From Nocardioides sp. GY 10127 (GTDB taxonomy: Bacteria; Actinomycetota; Actinomycetes; Propionibacteriales; Nocardioidaceae): DNA of 64,000 nt. Location of the stretch: the NCBI RefSeq assembly GCF_004919085.1, contig NZ_STGL01000013.1:1-64000 (forward strand), given 5' to 3'. Below are positions 49,175 through 57,658 of the stretch, in pieces. Position 1 is the first letter of the stretch; each line of letters starts with the position of its first letter. Below the pieces are notes generated by a model. The model saw only the letters and a program-made list of their open reading frames with translations. It searched no databases and was not told the DNA's origin. Position numbers and translations under genes: made by a program.

Positions 49175-50359
49175 TCAGACCAGGTCGAACATCCGCCGCG
49201 CCCGCGACGTGGCGGTGGGGCGGTACGCCTGCGCGACCTCGCCGCTGCCCCGGACGCTGACGGTCCCGTCCTCGGGGCCGGCGTAGAGCACGGCACCCCG
49301 GGTCAGGCGCAGGGCCTGGCCGTGCTCGTTGCGCACCTCGACCTCGCCGCCGGTGCACACGAGGATGCGCTGGCCGGTCTCGGGCAGCGCGACGCCGTCG
49401 ACGTCCGCCGCGGAGGTCTGGGTGACCGCGAGGCCGAAGCCGCCACCACCGGGCTCGAACACGTCCGTGCTGGCCCCCACGAGGTCCGGGTTGACCCGCG
49501 CGAGACGGGACATCTCGGCGTCCACGCTGGCCACGACCGCCTGCGGCGCGAGGTGCTTGGGCGTGAGCCCGGCGCGCAGGACGTTGTCGGAGTTCACCAT
49601 CACCTCGACGCACATGCCGTGCAGGTGGGCGTGCAGGATGCCGGCGCCGAGGTAGGCGGCCTCGCCGGGCTGGAGGGTGAGCCGGTTGAGCAGCAGCGAG
49701 ACGACGACGCCGACGTCGCCGGGGTAGTGCGGGGCGATCTCGGTGGCCGAGGCGTAGGCCCGCTTGATGTCGAGGCCCAGCGCGAGGCGCCCGTGGCACA
49801 GGGCGACGATCTCGTGCACCTCGTGCACGGTCGGAGGCTCCTCGAGCAGCCGCTCCAGCACGCGGACGATGCCGCGGAAGCCGGGGCGCTCGGTGAGCTG
49901 GGCGACCATCTTCTGCACGACCGGGTGCTCGAGCGGGGAGAGGATGCGCAGGATCTCGGCGGTCGGCCGGAAGCCCACGAGCGTGTCGAACGTGGTGAGC
50001 GCGTAGACCATCTCGGGCTTGGGGTTCGGGTCCTTGAAGAGGCGCTCGGGCGAGTCCAGCGGGACGCCGCGGGCCTCCTCGTCCGCGAAGCCCTCCCGCG
50101 CCAGCGAGGCGTTCGGGTGCACCTGGATCGACAGCGGCCGGGCGGCCGAGAGGATCTTCATCATGAAGGGCACCTGGCCGGCGACCTCGCTCAGCGGCCT
50201 GCGGCCGCCGTCCCCCTGCACCATCGCCTCGCCGAGCGGGTGGGTGCCCATCCAGACCTCGGCCATCGGCTGCCCGGTCGCGGCGCGCCCCAGGAACGAG
50301 GGGATGTCGTAGGCCGTGCCCCAGGCGTAGTCCTGGGAGGGGCAGTCGAGGAGGTGCAT
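49175..50359 (-). CDS. manA: mannose-6-phosphate isomerase, class I
   Basis: This 394-residue zinc enzyme interconverts fructose-6-phosphate and mannose-6-phosphate and feeds GDP-mannose for cell-wall glycans. The zinc-binding residues sit in LSIQVHPNASLA (Gln, His), NPKPEMVYAL (Glu) and GILHAHLHG (His). The ATG has TAGGTT 6 nt upstream and appears leaderless. The neighbours give no pathway context. Confidence 0.95.
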   Translation of the reverse strand: MHLLDCPSQDYAWGTAYDIPSFLGRAATGQPMAEVWMGTHPLGEAMVQGDGGRRPLSEVAGQVPFMMKILSAARPLSIQVHPNASLAREGFADEEARGVPLDSPERLFKDPNPKPEMVYALTTFDTLVGFRPTAEILRILSPLEHPVVQKMVAQLTERPGFRGIVRVLERLLEEPPTVHEVHEIVALCHGRLALGLDIKRAYASATEIAPHYPGDVGVVVSLLLNRLTLQPGEAAYLGAGILHAHLHGMCVEVMVNSDNVLRAGLTPKHLAPQAVVASVDAEMSRLARVNPDLVGASTDVFEPGGGGFGLAVTQTSAADVDGVALPETGQRILVCTGGEVEVRNEHGQALRLTRGAVLYAGPEDGTVSVRGSGEVAQAYRPTATSRARRMFDLV

Positions 50360-50365
50360 GCAGCG

Positions 50366-50371
50366 AACCTA
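50366..50371 (-). promoter_or_regulatory. -10 box for leaderless manA
   Basis: TAGGTT on the minus strand is 6 nt before the ATG at 50359. Confidence 0.55.
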
Positions 50372-50465
50372 GGCGCACCCCTCCCGGAATCGGCAACACC
50401 CGGCCCGTGAGGTCCTGCACGTCGCAGTAGGGGCCTCCCGCGACACGCGCATCCCCAGAATGGAT

Positions 50466-50481
50466 TGTGGCGACCGTCACA
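50466..50481. promoter_or_regulatory. CRP/GlxR-like binding site
   Basis: TGTGG-CGACCG-TCACA matches the CRP consensus TGTGA-N6-TCACA with one mismatch. It lies 63 nt before the ATG of the secreted beta-helix protein and about 107 nt from the divergent manA start. cAMP control of either gene is inference. Confidence 0.45.
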
Positions 50482-50543
50482 CGTCAGTGGCAGTCTGACG
50501 CCCGCGGCCGCGCAGTGGCGGCCCGGACCGGAAGGTGTCACGC

Positions 50544-52490
50544 ATGTCCTCAGCCCGCTCGTCGTCTCGGGAGACGCGCCGGCGGACGCGGCTCGCCGCG
50601 CTCCTCCTCGCCATCGCGGCCCCCGTGGTGGCACTCCTCCCCGCGCTCACGGCGACCCCGTCCGTGGCCGCAGCCTCCCCCGCCCGCACCGTGGCCGCCG
50701 TGGCGGCCGCCCCCGCCCTGGGCTCCCACGTCCTCGTCTTCGACCCCTCCATGCCCGTGGCCGACATCGAGGCCCGCGCGCAGGCCATCGCCGCGCAGCA
50801 GACGGACGACGAGATGGGCACCGGACGCTGGAGCCTGCTCTTCCTCCCCGGCACGTACGGCACGGACACCGACCCGCTGCAGATCACCGTCGGCTACGGC
50901 ACCGAGGTCGCCGGGCTCGGCGCCTCCCCGGAGGACACGGTGATCAACGGCAAGGTCGAGGTGTACAACCGCTGCCTCACCGACGGCCCCACCCAGCCCT
51001 ACTGCGTGGCCCTCAACAACTTCTGGCGCTCGCTGTCCAACCTCACCATCCACGTCAACGGCACGGGCCAGGACGGCTGCCGCGCCTCGGCGAACTTCTG
51101 GGCCACCTCGCAGGCCAGCTCGCTGCGCCGCGTCGAGGTCACCGGCGGCAACCTGTCGCTGATGGACTACTGCACCGACAGCCCGCAGTACGCCAGCGGC
51201 GGGTACCTCGCCGACGCCAAGGCCGACCTGGTCATCAACGGCTCGCAGCAGCAGTGGCTGACCCGCAACTCCGAGGTCGGCGTCTGGACCAACGGCGTGT
51301 GGAACCAGGTGTTCGCCGGCACGGTCGGCGCGCCGTCCGAGGCCACCTTCCCCACCGACCCCTACACCACGCTCGACACGACGCCGCTGAGCCGCGAGAA
51401 GCCCTTCCTCTACGTGGACGACGCGGGCAGCTGGCAGGTCCGGGTGCCGGACGCGCGGAGCGACTCGCGCGGCACCGACTGGTCCGACGGCACCCTCGCC
51501 GCGGGGCGGAACATCCCGCTCTCGGACTTCTACGTGGCGAGCCCCTCGGACTCCGCGAAGACGATCAACAGCCAGCTCGCCCGCGGCAAGAACCTGCTGC
51601 TCACGCCCGGCTTCTACGACGTCGGCACGACGCTGGACATCAAGCGTGACCACACCGTCGTGCTCGGCCTCGGCATGGCCACCCTCACCTCGGTGGGCGG
51701 CGCGACGCCCGTCGTCGTCGGCGACCACGCCGAGGACGTCGTCCTCGCCGGGATCACGATCGACGCCGGCACCACGACCTCGGCCGCGCTGCTGCGGATC
51801 GGCAGCGCCGCGGTCGGCCAGGACAAGCGGGCCGACACCGGTGTCTCGGGCAGCGAACCGTCCACGACCCTCAACGACGTGTACTTCCGCGTCGGCGGGC
51901 CGCACGTCGGGCGCACCAAGGCGGCGATGGTCGTCAACAGCGACGACGTGCTCATCGACCACACGTGGGTCTGGCGCGCCGACCACGGCGTCGAGGGCTT
52001 CACCGCCGGGCAGGTGGGCGACACCGACCGGTGGGCCACCAACACCGCCCCGAACGGCGTCATCGTCAACGGCGACGACGTCATCGCCACCGGCCTCTTC
52101 GTCGAGCACTTCCAGCAGCACAACACCATCTGGAACGGCGAGGGCGGCATCGTGGTGCTCTACCAGAACGAGCTGCCCTACGACCCGCCCACGCAGGCGG
52201 ACTGGACGCGCCCCGACGGCACCCTCGGGTGGACCGGCTACAAGGTCGCGGACGACGTGACGACCCACCACCTCTACGGCGGCGGCGTGTACGTCTACAA
52301 CCGGAACAACCACTCGATCGTCACCGCGCGCGGCTTCGAGGTGCCGAGCACCCCGGGCGTCCGGCTGCACCACCTGCTCACCGTCAACCTCGGGGCCGGC
52401 ACCGTCCGGCACGTCGTGAACGACACCGGCGCCCAGGTGGACGACTCGGCCGTCGGCGTCCCGAGCTACGTGACGGACTACCCGGGCTGA
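50544..52490 (+). CDS. secreted right-handed beta-helix protein (GH55/pectate-lyase-like)
   Basis: This 648-residue exported protein has a signal peptide (RRRTRLAALLLAIAAPVVALLPALTATPSVAAA). The body shows two tandem beta-helix halves typical of GH55-like or pectate-lyase-superfamily proteins: LLFLPGTYGTDTDPLQITVGYGTEVAGLG and NLLLTPGFYDVGTTLDIKRDHTVVLGLG. Related actinobacterial proteins are sometimes labelled adenylyl cyclase, which the sequence does not support. It probably binds or cleaves an extracellular polysaccharide. ATG 50544 has GGAAGG 8 nt upstream; GTG 50535 is possible. Confidence 0.75.
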   Translation: MSSARSSSRETRRRTRLAALLLAIAAPVVALLPALTATPSVAAASPARTVAAVAAAPALGSHVLVFDPSMPVADIEARAQAIAAQQTDDEMGTGRWSLLFLPGTYGTDTDPLQITVGYGTEVAGLGASPEDTVINGKVEVYNRCLTDGPTQPYCVALNNFWRSLSNLTIHVNGTGQDGCRASANFWATSQASSLRRVEVTGGNLSLMDYCTDSPQYASGGYLADAKADLVINGSQQQWLTRNSEVGVWTNGVWNQVFAGTVGAPSEATFPTDPYTTLDTTPLSREKPFLYVDDAGSWQVRVPDARSDSRGTDWSDGTLAAGRNIPLSDFYVASPSDSAKTINSQLARGKNLLLTPGFYDVGTTLDIKRDHTVVLGLGMATLTSVGGATPVVVGDHAEDVVLAGITIDAGTTTSAALLRIGSAAVGQDKRADTGVSGSEPSTTLNDVYFRVGGPHVGRTKAAMVVNSDDVLIDHTWVWRADHGVEGFTAGQVGDTDRWATNTAPNGVIVNGDDVIATGLFVEHFQQHNTIWNGEGGIVVLYQNELPYDPPTQADWTRPDGTLGWTGYKVADDVTTHHLYGGGVYVYNRNNHSIVTARGFEVPSTPGVRLHHLLTVNLGAGTVRHVVNDTGAQVDDSAVGVPSYVTDYPG

Positions 52491-52530
52491 GTCGCATGAG
52501 CAGCCGGCCAGCCGGCTGAGCAGCCCTTCG

Positions 52531-52562
52531 AGGGGGCGTGGGTGAGTGAGCCCACGCCCCCT
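52531..52562 (+). terminator. terminator hairpin after beta-helix gene
   Basis: AGGGGGCGTGGG and its complement form a 12-bp stem around TGAGTGAG, 41 nt after the stop. Confidence 0.7.
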
Positions 52563-52698
52563 CACCCGTTCTCTCAGGTGTCTCCCAGCCTGCGTTCACC
52601 CTGTGCTGTGGTGGGCCGGGTGAGGTGCGCGTGCGGCGCACGCGCCGCGGGACCGCCACCCCCGCCGCCAGAGCGGTCCACGACCGCCAGGGACACCC

Positions 52699-54870
52699 AT
52701 GCACCTCCGCGCGCCCCGCTCCGCCCGCGCTGCCCACGCTGCTCGCACCGCCCGTCCGGGCAGGCTGCTCGCCCTCACGACCGCCGCCGCGCTGGCTGCC
52801 GCGGGGCTCACCGCCGTGGCGAGCACGCCGGCTGACGCCGCCGGCAGCACCAGCACGGCGTCGGGCTCGGGCACGCAGTCGGTGACCGTCTTCCTCACCT
52901 CGCCGGACGCCGAGGGGCTCGCCGACCTGGCCGCGACCCCGCTCACGGGCACCCACCTCGCCCGGCAGCGGGCCGCGCGGCTCGCGGAGCTGGCCGCGCT
53001 CGTGCCCAGCGACGCCGACCGCGCCGCGGTGGTGAGCGAGCTGGAGGACCGCGGGTACACCGTCGAGTCGGAGACGACGTGGTCGGTGACGGCCACGGCC
53101 CCGCAGACCCAGGTGAGCGACGACTTCGGCGACCTGGACGACAGCACGGGCACGGGCACCGGCAGCGCGGGAGGCACCAGCGCGGGCGCGGCGGTGGCCG
53201 AGCAGCGCGCGGCGACCACGGCGCTGCCCGACGTCCCGCACGCCCTGGACGACCTGGTCTCGGCGGCGTTCCTCACCACGGACACCGACCAGGCGGTGGC
53301 ACCGAGCACGACGACGACGCTCGACGGCGACGACGTCCGCAACGCCGACACCCCGGCGAACGTGGCGGCCGCGACCGGCGAGGAGGGAGCGGGCCTCACA
53401 GTGGCGACCCTCCAGTTCTCCGACTGGGACTCCTCCGACCTGACGGCCTACGCCGCCGAGCACGACCTGGAGGACCCGGTGGCCGCCGGCCGCTACACCG
53501 AGGTCGACGTGGACGGCGGCCCCTCGGCCACCGACACCACCGACGACGGGTCGGTCGAGGTCGCGCTCGACCAGGAGTCGATCCTCTCCACCGCCCCCGG
53601 CGCCTCGCAGCAGGCCTACTTCGCCCCCAACACCGACGCCGGGTTCGGCGACGCGTTCGCGGCGGTCTACGACGACGTCACCGGTGCCTCCACCGCCACC
53701 TCCCCGGACGCCGGCATCGCCGCGCTGTCCCTCTCGTGGGGCGCCTGCGAGTCGGCGTGGGGCACCTCCTCGATCGACGCGCTCGAGCCGGTGATGGAGT
53801 CGGTGGTCGCCGCGGGCGTCACGATCTTCGCGGCCTCCGGCGACAACGGCATCTACGACTGCGGCACCTACTACGGCCGCACCAGCAGCACCGCGGACGT
53901 CGAGTTCCCGGCGTCCTCCCCCGCCGTGGTGGCGGTCGGCGGCACGAACCTCAGCTCGGACGACGCGACCGCCAACGACGGCACGAACTGGACCGAGACC
54001 GCGTGGTCCTGCACCAGCACCTACACCTGCGCCACCACCACCGGCGGCTCGGGCGGCGGGGCCAGCGGCTCGGGCTACGGGGCGTCCTGGACCGCCGGTG
54101 ACTTCGTGGGCTTCGCCGCCCCGCTGTGGCAGACCGCCACGCTCACCGGCGACTACGCCGACGCCGACACGCGGCTGGTGCCCGACATCGCCGCCGACGC
54201 CGACCCGAACACCGGGTTCGTCCTCTACACCTCCGCGAGCACCTACACGACCGCCTACGGCAGCAACGACCTCCAGGTCGGCGGGACGTCGCTGGCCTCC
54301 CCGCTCTCGGCCGCGCAGCTGGTCACCACGCTCGGCGCCGCGGGCTTCACCGCAGGCGTCGGCGACCTCCACCCCGCGCTGTACTCGGCGTACGCGAAGA
54401 CCCGCAGGAAGGCCACGACCAGCAGCGCGAAGGCGTTCCGCGACGTCACCTCGGGCAGCAACGGCGCGGCGGCCGATGCCGGCGACGACCCGTCGGTGAC
54501 GGCCGCGAGCGGCTACGACACCGTGACGGGCCTCGGCGGCGTCCTGTGGTCGGCCCTCGTGCCCTACCTGGACGCCGACGCGCCGACCGTCACCACCGCG
54601 CTGGCCGCGAAGAAGAAGACCGGGGCCCGCACGCGCCGTCTCGCGGTGACGTGGACGGCGACCTCGACCCTCACACTGGCGTCCACCACCGCGCGGCTGG
54701 TCCGCGTCACCAGCAGCGGCACCACGCCCGTGCGGCACTGGAGCACCGCCGCCGGGGCGCACACGATCGCGCTGCGCACCGGGCGCACCTACCGGCTCGT
54801 CGTCACCAGCACCGACCTCGGCGGGGCGACCACCACGCAGCGGCGCGTCCTGCGGCTGACGCGGGGCTGA
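52699..54870 (+). CDS. secreted sedolisin-family (S53) serine-carboxyl protease
   Basis: This 723-residue protein has a signal peptide ending near STPADAA, a pro-kumamolisin activation domain (about 60-220), and a catalytic domain with the sedolisin triad: Glu287 and Asp291 (SVEVALDQES, ExxxD), oxyanion Asp382 (AASGDNG) and nucleophile Ser531 (VGGTSLASPL). The calcium-site residues DVTSGSNG...GYDTVTGLG follow. An Ig-like C-terminal domain (about 645-723) completes it. Sedolisins are acid-active endopeptidases that mature autocatalytically. Confidence 0.92.
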   Translation: MHLRAPRSARAAHAARTARPGRLLALTTAAALAAAGLTAVASTPADAAGSTSTASGSGTQSVTVFLTSPDAEGLADLAATPLTGTHLARQRAARLAELAALVPSDADRAAVVSELEDRGYTVESETTWSVTATAPQTQVSDDFGDLDDSTGTGTGSAGGTSAGAAVAEQRAATTALPDVPHALDDLVSAAFLTTDTDQAVAPSTTTTLDGDDVRNADTPANVAAATGEEGAGLTVATLQFSDWDSSDLTAYAAEHDLEDPVAAGRYTEVDVDGGPSATDTTDDGSVEVALDQESILSTAPGASQQAYFAPNTDAGFGDAFAAVYDDVTGASTATSPDAGIAALSLSWGACESAWGTSSIDALEPVMESVVAAGVTIFAASGDNGIYDCGTYYGRTSSTADVEFPASSPAVVAVGGTNLSSDDATANDGTNWTETAWSCTSTYTCATTTGGSGGGASGSGYGASWTAGDFVGFAAPLWQTATLTGDYADADTRLVPDIAADADPNTGFVLYTSASTYTTAYGSNDLQVGGTSLASPLSAAQLVTTLGAAGFTAGVGDLHPALYSAYAKTRRKATTSSAKAFRDVTSGSNGAAADAGDDPSVTAASGYDTVTGLGGVLWSALVPYLDADAPTVTTALAAKKKTGARTRRLAVTWTATSTLTLASTTARLVRVTSSGTTPVRHWSTAAGAHTIALRTGRTYRLVVTSTDLGGATTTQRRVLRLTRG

Positions 54871-54874
54871 GGCA

Positions 54875-54957
54875 GGGGTCGGCGGGGGCGGCGCGGGGTT
54901 GGCGCGGGGGCGGCGCGGGGTTGGCGCGGGGGCGGCGCGGTGTCGGCGCGGGGCCGG
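54875..54957. repeat. GC-rich tandem repeat, unit about 22 bp
   Basis: Units like GGCGCGGGGGCGGCGCGGGG plus TT are repeated about three and a half times after the sedolisin stop. It is low-complexity and G-rich on the plus strand; no function is proposed. Confidence 0.7.
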
Positions 54958-54993
54958 TACGGCCGTCCTCGTGCGCTCGGGCGTCCGTGCGTG

Positions 54994-54999
54994 AATGAT
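54994..54999 (+). promoter_or_regulatory. -10-like hexamer before histidine kinase gene
   Basis: AATGAT lies 6 nt before the GTG at 55006, consistent with a leaderless start. Confidence 0.35.
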
Positions 55000-55005
55000 G
55001 CAGGG

Positions 55006-56544
55006 GTGCCCACCTCCGCGCTGTCCTCCCGCCTGCCCGCGGAGCGGGTGGGCCGCGCCCCCTGGGTGCTCGTCGGCCTCGTCGCGGTCGTGACCGCGCT
55101 GGTGCTGGTCAACGCCCAGCACCCGCTCGGCCAGAACGCCGGCTTCCTCCCGGCGTTCTTGGCGCTGGTGGTGCTGAGCGACGCGATGACGGGCGTCGTC
55201 CTCATCGCCCTCTACGCGACGGGCGGCAACCCCCGCTACCTGGCCCTGTCCTGGGCGTACGCGTACTCCAGCGGGGTCGTGGTGGTGCACGCGGCGGTGT
55301 TCCCGAACGTCTTCGCGCCCGCCGGGGCGCTGGGCTCCACCCCGGACAGCGCGCCGTGGCTGTGGACCGCCTGGCACGTCGGGTTCCCGCTCCTGCTGCT
55401 CGCCGGCATCGTGCCCTGGCCGGGCCGGTTCGCCGCCTGGGCCAGCGGTCGGCGACGGCTGCGCAAGGTCGTGCTCACCCACCTCGGTGTCGCCGTGCTG
55501 GTGGTGGGGGTGGCGGTGACGTGCACGGCCTTCGCGGACCGTCTGCCCGTGATCATCGACGAGACCGGCAGCTACCACCGGCTCACGGTCGACTACGGCC
55601 CCGCGGTGCTCGCCGTCCAGGCGGCCGCGATCGTGGCGGCGGTGGTGAGCCTGCGGGGGCGCACCGGATTGGAGCGGTGGGCACTCGTCGCGCTCGTCGC
55701 GACGGGCGGGGACGCGCTCGTCGTCCTGCTCGCCGAGGGCCGGTGGACGGTCGGCTGGTACGGCGCCCGGATCATGGCGCTCACCGCCTCGTTCGTGGTG
55801 CTGGTCGCGCTGGCCACCGAGTCGATCCGGCAGGCGCGGGCCGTGCGCGAGTACGCCCAGCGCATGCTCGAGCGCAACGCGGAGCTCCGCGAGGCCCAGG
55901 CCCTGCGCGACCACATGATCGCCGTGGTCAGCCACGACATGAGGACGCCGCTGGGCGGCGTCTCGGGGTACCTGGAGCTCCTCGAGGCCGGTGACCTCGG
56001 CCCGCTGCGCGAGGACGGGCAGATGGCCGTCGCCCGCGCCCGGACCCTGATCAAGCGGGTCTCGCTGCTCAGTGAGGACCTGCTCACCGCCGCCAGCGGC
56101 GGGGTGCAGCACCTCACGATCTCGCCGCGCGTGCTCGACCTCGGCCGCGAGGCCGAGCAGGCCGTGGCGGGCTTCCCCGACCTCGACGTCCAGCTGGACG
56201 TCGTCCACGACCCCCGCGTGCGGGCCGACTCGCTGCGCGTCCAGCAGGTCCTCGCCAACCTGCTCGTCAACGCCGCCAAGTACGGCGCGGAGCCGGTGCG
56301 GGTCGTCGTCGACACCGATGGTCGGGACGCGCTCGTCTCCGTCAGCGACGCCGGCCCCGGTGTGCCCGAGGACTTCGTGCCGCACCTCTTCGAGCGCTAC
56401 AGCCGGGCGCCCGGGGTGCAGGCGAACGGCTCCGGACTGGGGCTCTCCGTCGTCGCCGACATCCTGGACGCGCAGGGCGGGTCCGTCGCCTACCGGCCTG
56501 AGGGCAACGCGTTCGAGGTGCGGCTGCCGCTGCTGGGGGGCTGA
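55006..56544 (+). CDS. orphan sensor histidine kinase with MASE4-type membrane sensor
   Basis: This 512-residue protein has seven or eight membrane helices over about 20-285; GGNPRYLALSWAYAYSSGVVVVHAAVFPNVF resembles the MASE4 sensor. A coiled coil (QRMLERNAELREAQALRDHM) leads to HisKA with His310 in VVSHDMRTPLGG, then HATPase with N box NLLVNAAKYG, VSDAGPGVP and NGSGLGLSVV. No response regulator gene is next to it. The signal is unknown. The GTG at 55006 is preferred to the in-frame GTG at 54940. Confidence 0.87.
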   Translation: MPTSALSSRLPAERVGRAPWVLVGLVAVVTALVLVNAQHPLGQNAGFLPAFLALVVLSDAMTGVVLIALYATGGNPRYLALSWAYAYSSGVVVVHAAVFPNVFAPAGALGSTPDSAPWLWTAWHVGFPLLLLAGIVPWPGRFAAWASGRRRLRKVVLTHLGVAVLVVGVAVTCTAFADRLPVIIDETGSYHRLTVDYGPAVLAVQAAAIVAAVVSLRGRTGLERWALVALVATGGDALVVLLAEGRWTVGWYGARIMALTASFVVLVALATESIRQARAVREYAQRMLERNAELREAQALRDHMIAVVSHDMRTPLGGVSGYLELLEAGDLGPLREDGQMAVARARTLIKRVSLLSEDLLTAASGGVQHLTISPRVLDLGREAEQAVAGFPDLDVQLDVVHDPRVRADSLRVQQVLANLLVNAAKYGAEPVRVVVDTDGRDALVSVSDAGPGVPEDFVPHLFERYSRAPGVQANGSGLGLSVVADILDAQGGSVAYRPEGNAFEVRLPLLGG

Positions 56545-56562
56545 GCCCGTCCGTGGGGCGGG

Positions 56563-57420
56563 TCAGTCCGTGAAGCGGGGAGGACGCTTCGCGGTGAACG
56601 CGTCGACGCCCTCGGCGAAGTCCGCGCCGGTGTAGACGCGCAGCATCCGCTCCTCGTCGTCCGCGGGCGCCGCCTCGAGCCGCAGGGCCCGGTCGAGCAG
56701 CTGCTCCTTGGTGGCGCGCAGGGTCGCCATGGACGCCGCACCGAGCCCCTCGAGCAGGTCCGCGACCGCGACGTCGAGCGCCGCACCGTCGGGCACCACG
56801 TCCATGACGGCGCCCACCGCGTGCGCGCGGTCGGCGCCGACGAGTCGGGACGCCAGCAGCATCTCGCGGGTGAGCGGCTCGCCGAAGACGGAGGCACAGC
56901 GGTGGACGACCGGCGCCGCCAGCGCGTTGCCGAGCGTCCGCGCGATCGGGTACCCGAACCGGGAGCCGCGGGTGGCCAGACGCAGGTCGCAGTGCGTCGC
57001 GACCGCCAGCCCGCCCCCGACGCAGACCCCGTCGACCGCCGCGATCGTCACCACCGGCGCGGCCAGCAGGGCCGCGAGCATCCCGCGGATCTCCTCCTCG
57101 TAGGCCACGGCCAGCCCGCCGTCCTCGCCGGTGCGGCCGAGGAAGTCGGCGATGTCGTTGCCCGCCGCGAACGCCTTGCCGCCCGCGCCGCGCAGGACCA
57201 GGGCCCGCGCCCCCGCGCCGAGGCCGGTCCCGGCTGCCAGGTCGTCGCACAGCGCGCGCAGGCCGAGGTACATCGCGCGGGTGAAGGCGTTGCGCCGGTG
57301 CGGCCGGTCGAACGCCACGTGGAGGACGTCGCCGTGCCGCTCGACCGTCATGTCCTGGGCGGTGTCCTGCGCGGTGTCCTGCGCGGTGTCCTGGGCCGTG
57401 TCCTGCTGCTCGTCGCTCAC
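56563..57420 (-). CDS. enoyl-CoA hydratase/isomerase family protein with DTAQ repeat N-terminus
   Basis: This 285-residue crotonase-fold protein has the oxyanion-hole regions GKAFAAGNDIADF and VDGVCVGGGLAVATHCDLRLA. The catalytic Glu positions of true hydratases are not both evident, so the reaction (hydratase, isomerase or hydrolase) is open. The N-terminus holds four perfect DTAQ repeats from 12-bp units before MTVERHGDV, where most homologues begin. TAGGAC 6 nt before the GTG at 57420 suggests that the repeat-containing start is used. Confidence 0.85.
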   Translation of the reverse strand: MSDEQQDTAQDTAQDTAQDTAQDMTVERHGDVLHVAFDRPHRRNAFTRAMYLGLRALCDDLAAGTGLGAGARALVLRGAGGKAFAAGNDIADFLGRTGEDGGLAVAYEEEIRGMLAALLAAPVVTIAAVDGVCVGGGLAVATHCDLRLATRGSRFGYPIARTLGNALAAPVVHRCASVFGEPLTREMLLASRLVGADRAHAVGAVMDVVPDGAALDVAVADLLEGLGAASMATLRATKEQLLDRALRLEAAPADDEERMLRVYTGADFAEGVDAFTAKRPPRFTD

Positions 57421-57426
57421 GGGTCT

Positions 57427-57432
57427 GTCCTA
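57427..57432 (-). promoter_or_regulatory. -10 box for leaderless enoyl-CoA hydratase gene
   Basis: TAGGAC on the minus strand is 6 nt before the GTG at 57420. Array C begins 14 nt further upstream. Confidence 0.5.
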
Positions 57433-57445
57433 CCCCACCGTCTGG

Positions 57446-57605
57446 GCACTCGGCAGTAGGGCCCGGCTGGGCCCATCTACCGAGCGCACCCGCGACTCCT
57501 CAGCGCCATCAGTAGTCGCCCCCGACCGGGCCCATCTACCGACTGCACCCGCGACTCCTCAGCGCCATCAGTAGTCGCCCCCGACCGGGCCCATCTGCCG
57601 AGTGG
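57446..57605. repeat. array C: three palindromic units with exact 59-bp period
   Basis: Units at 57446-57487, 57505-57546 and 57564-57605 belong to the same family as arrays A and B and have the orientation of B. The second and third units and the spacers are nearly identical to each other. It fills the 238-nt gap between the enoyl-CoA hydratase start and the TPR-like gene stop. Confidence 0.9.
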
Positions 57606-57658
57606 ACGCCAGGCGCAGCAGGGCGAGGCGCACCAGGACCCGACTCACCAGCAAAGAC

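Noticed and set aside
50544..52490. Adenylyl cyclase annotation sometimes given to this protein type
   Set aside because: The protein is secreted and has beta-helix repeats; no cyclase catalytic residues are visible.
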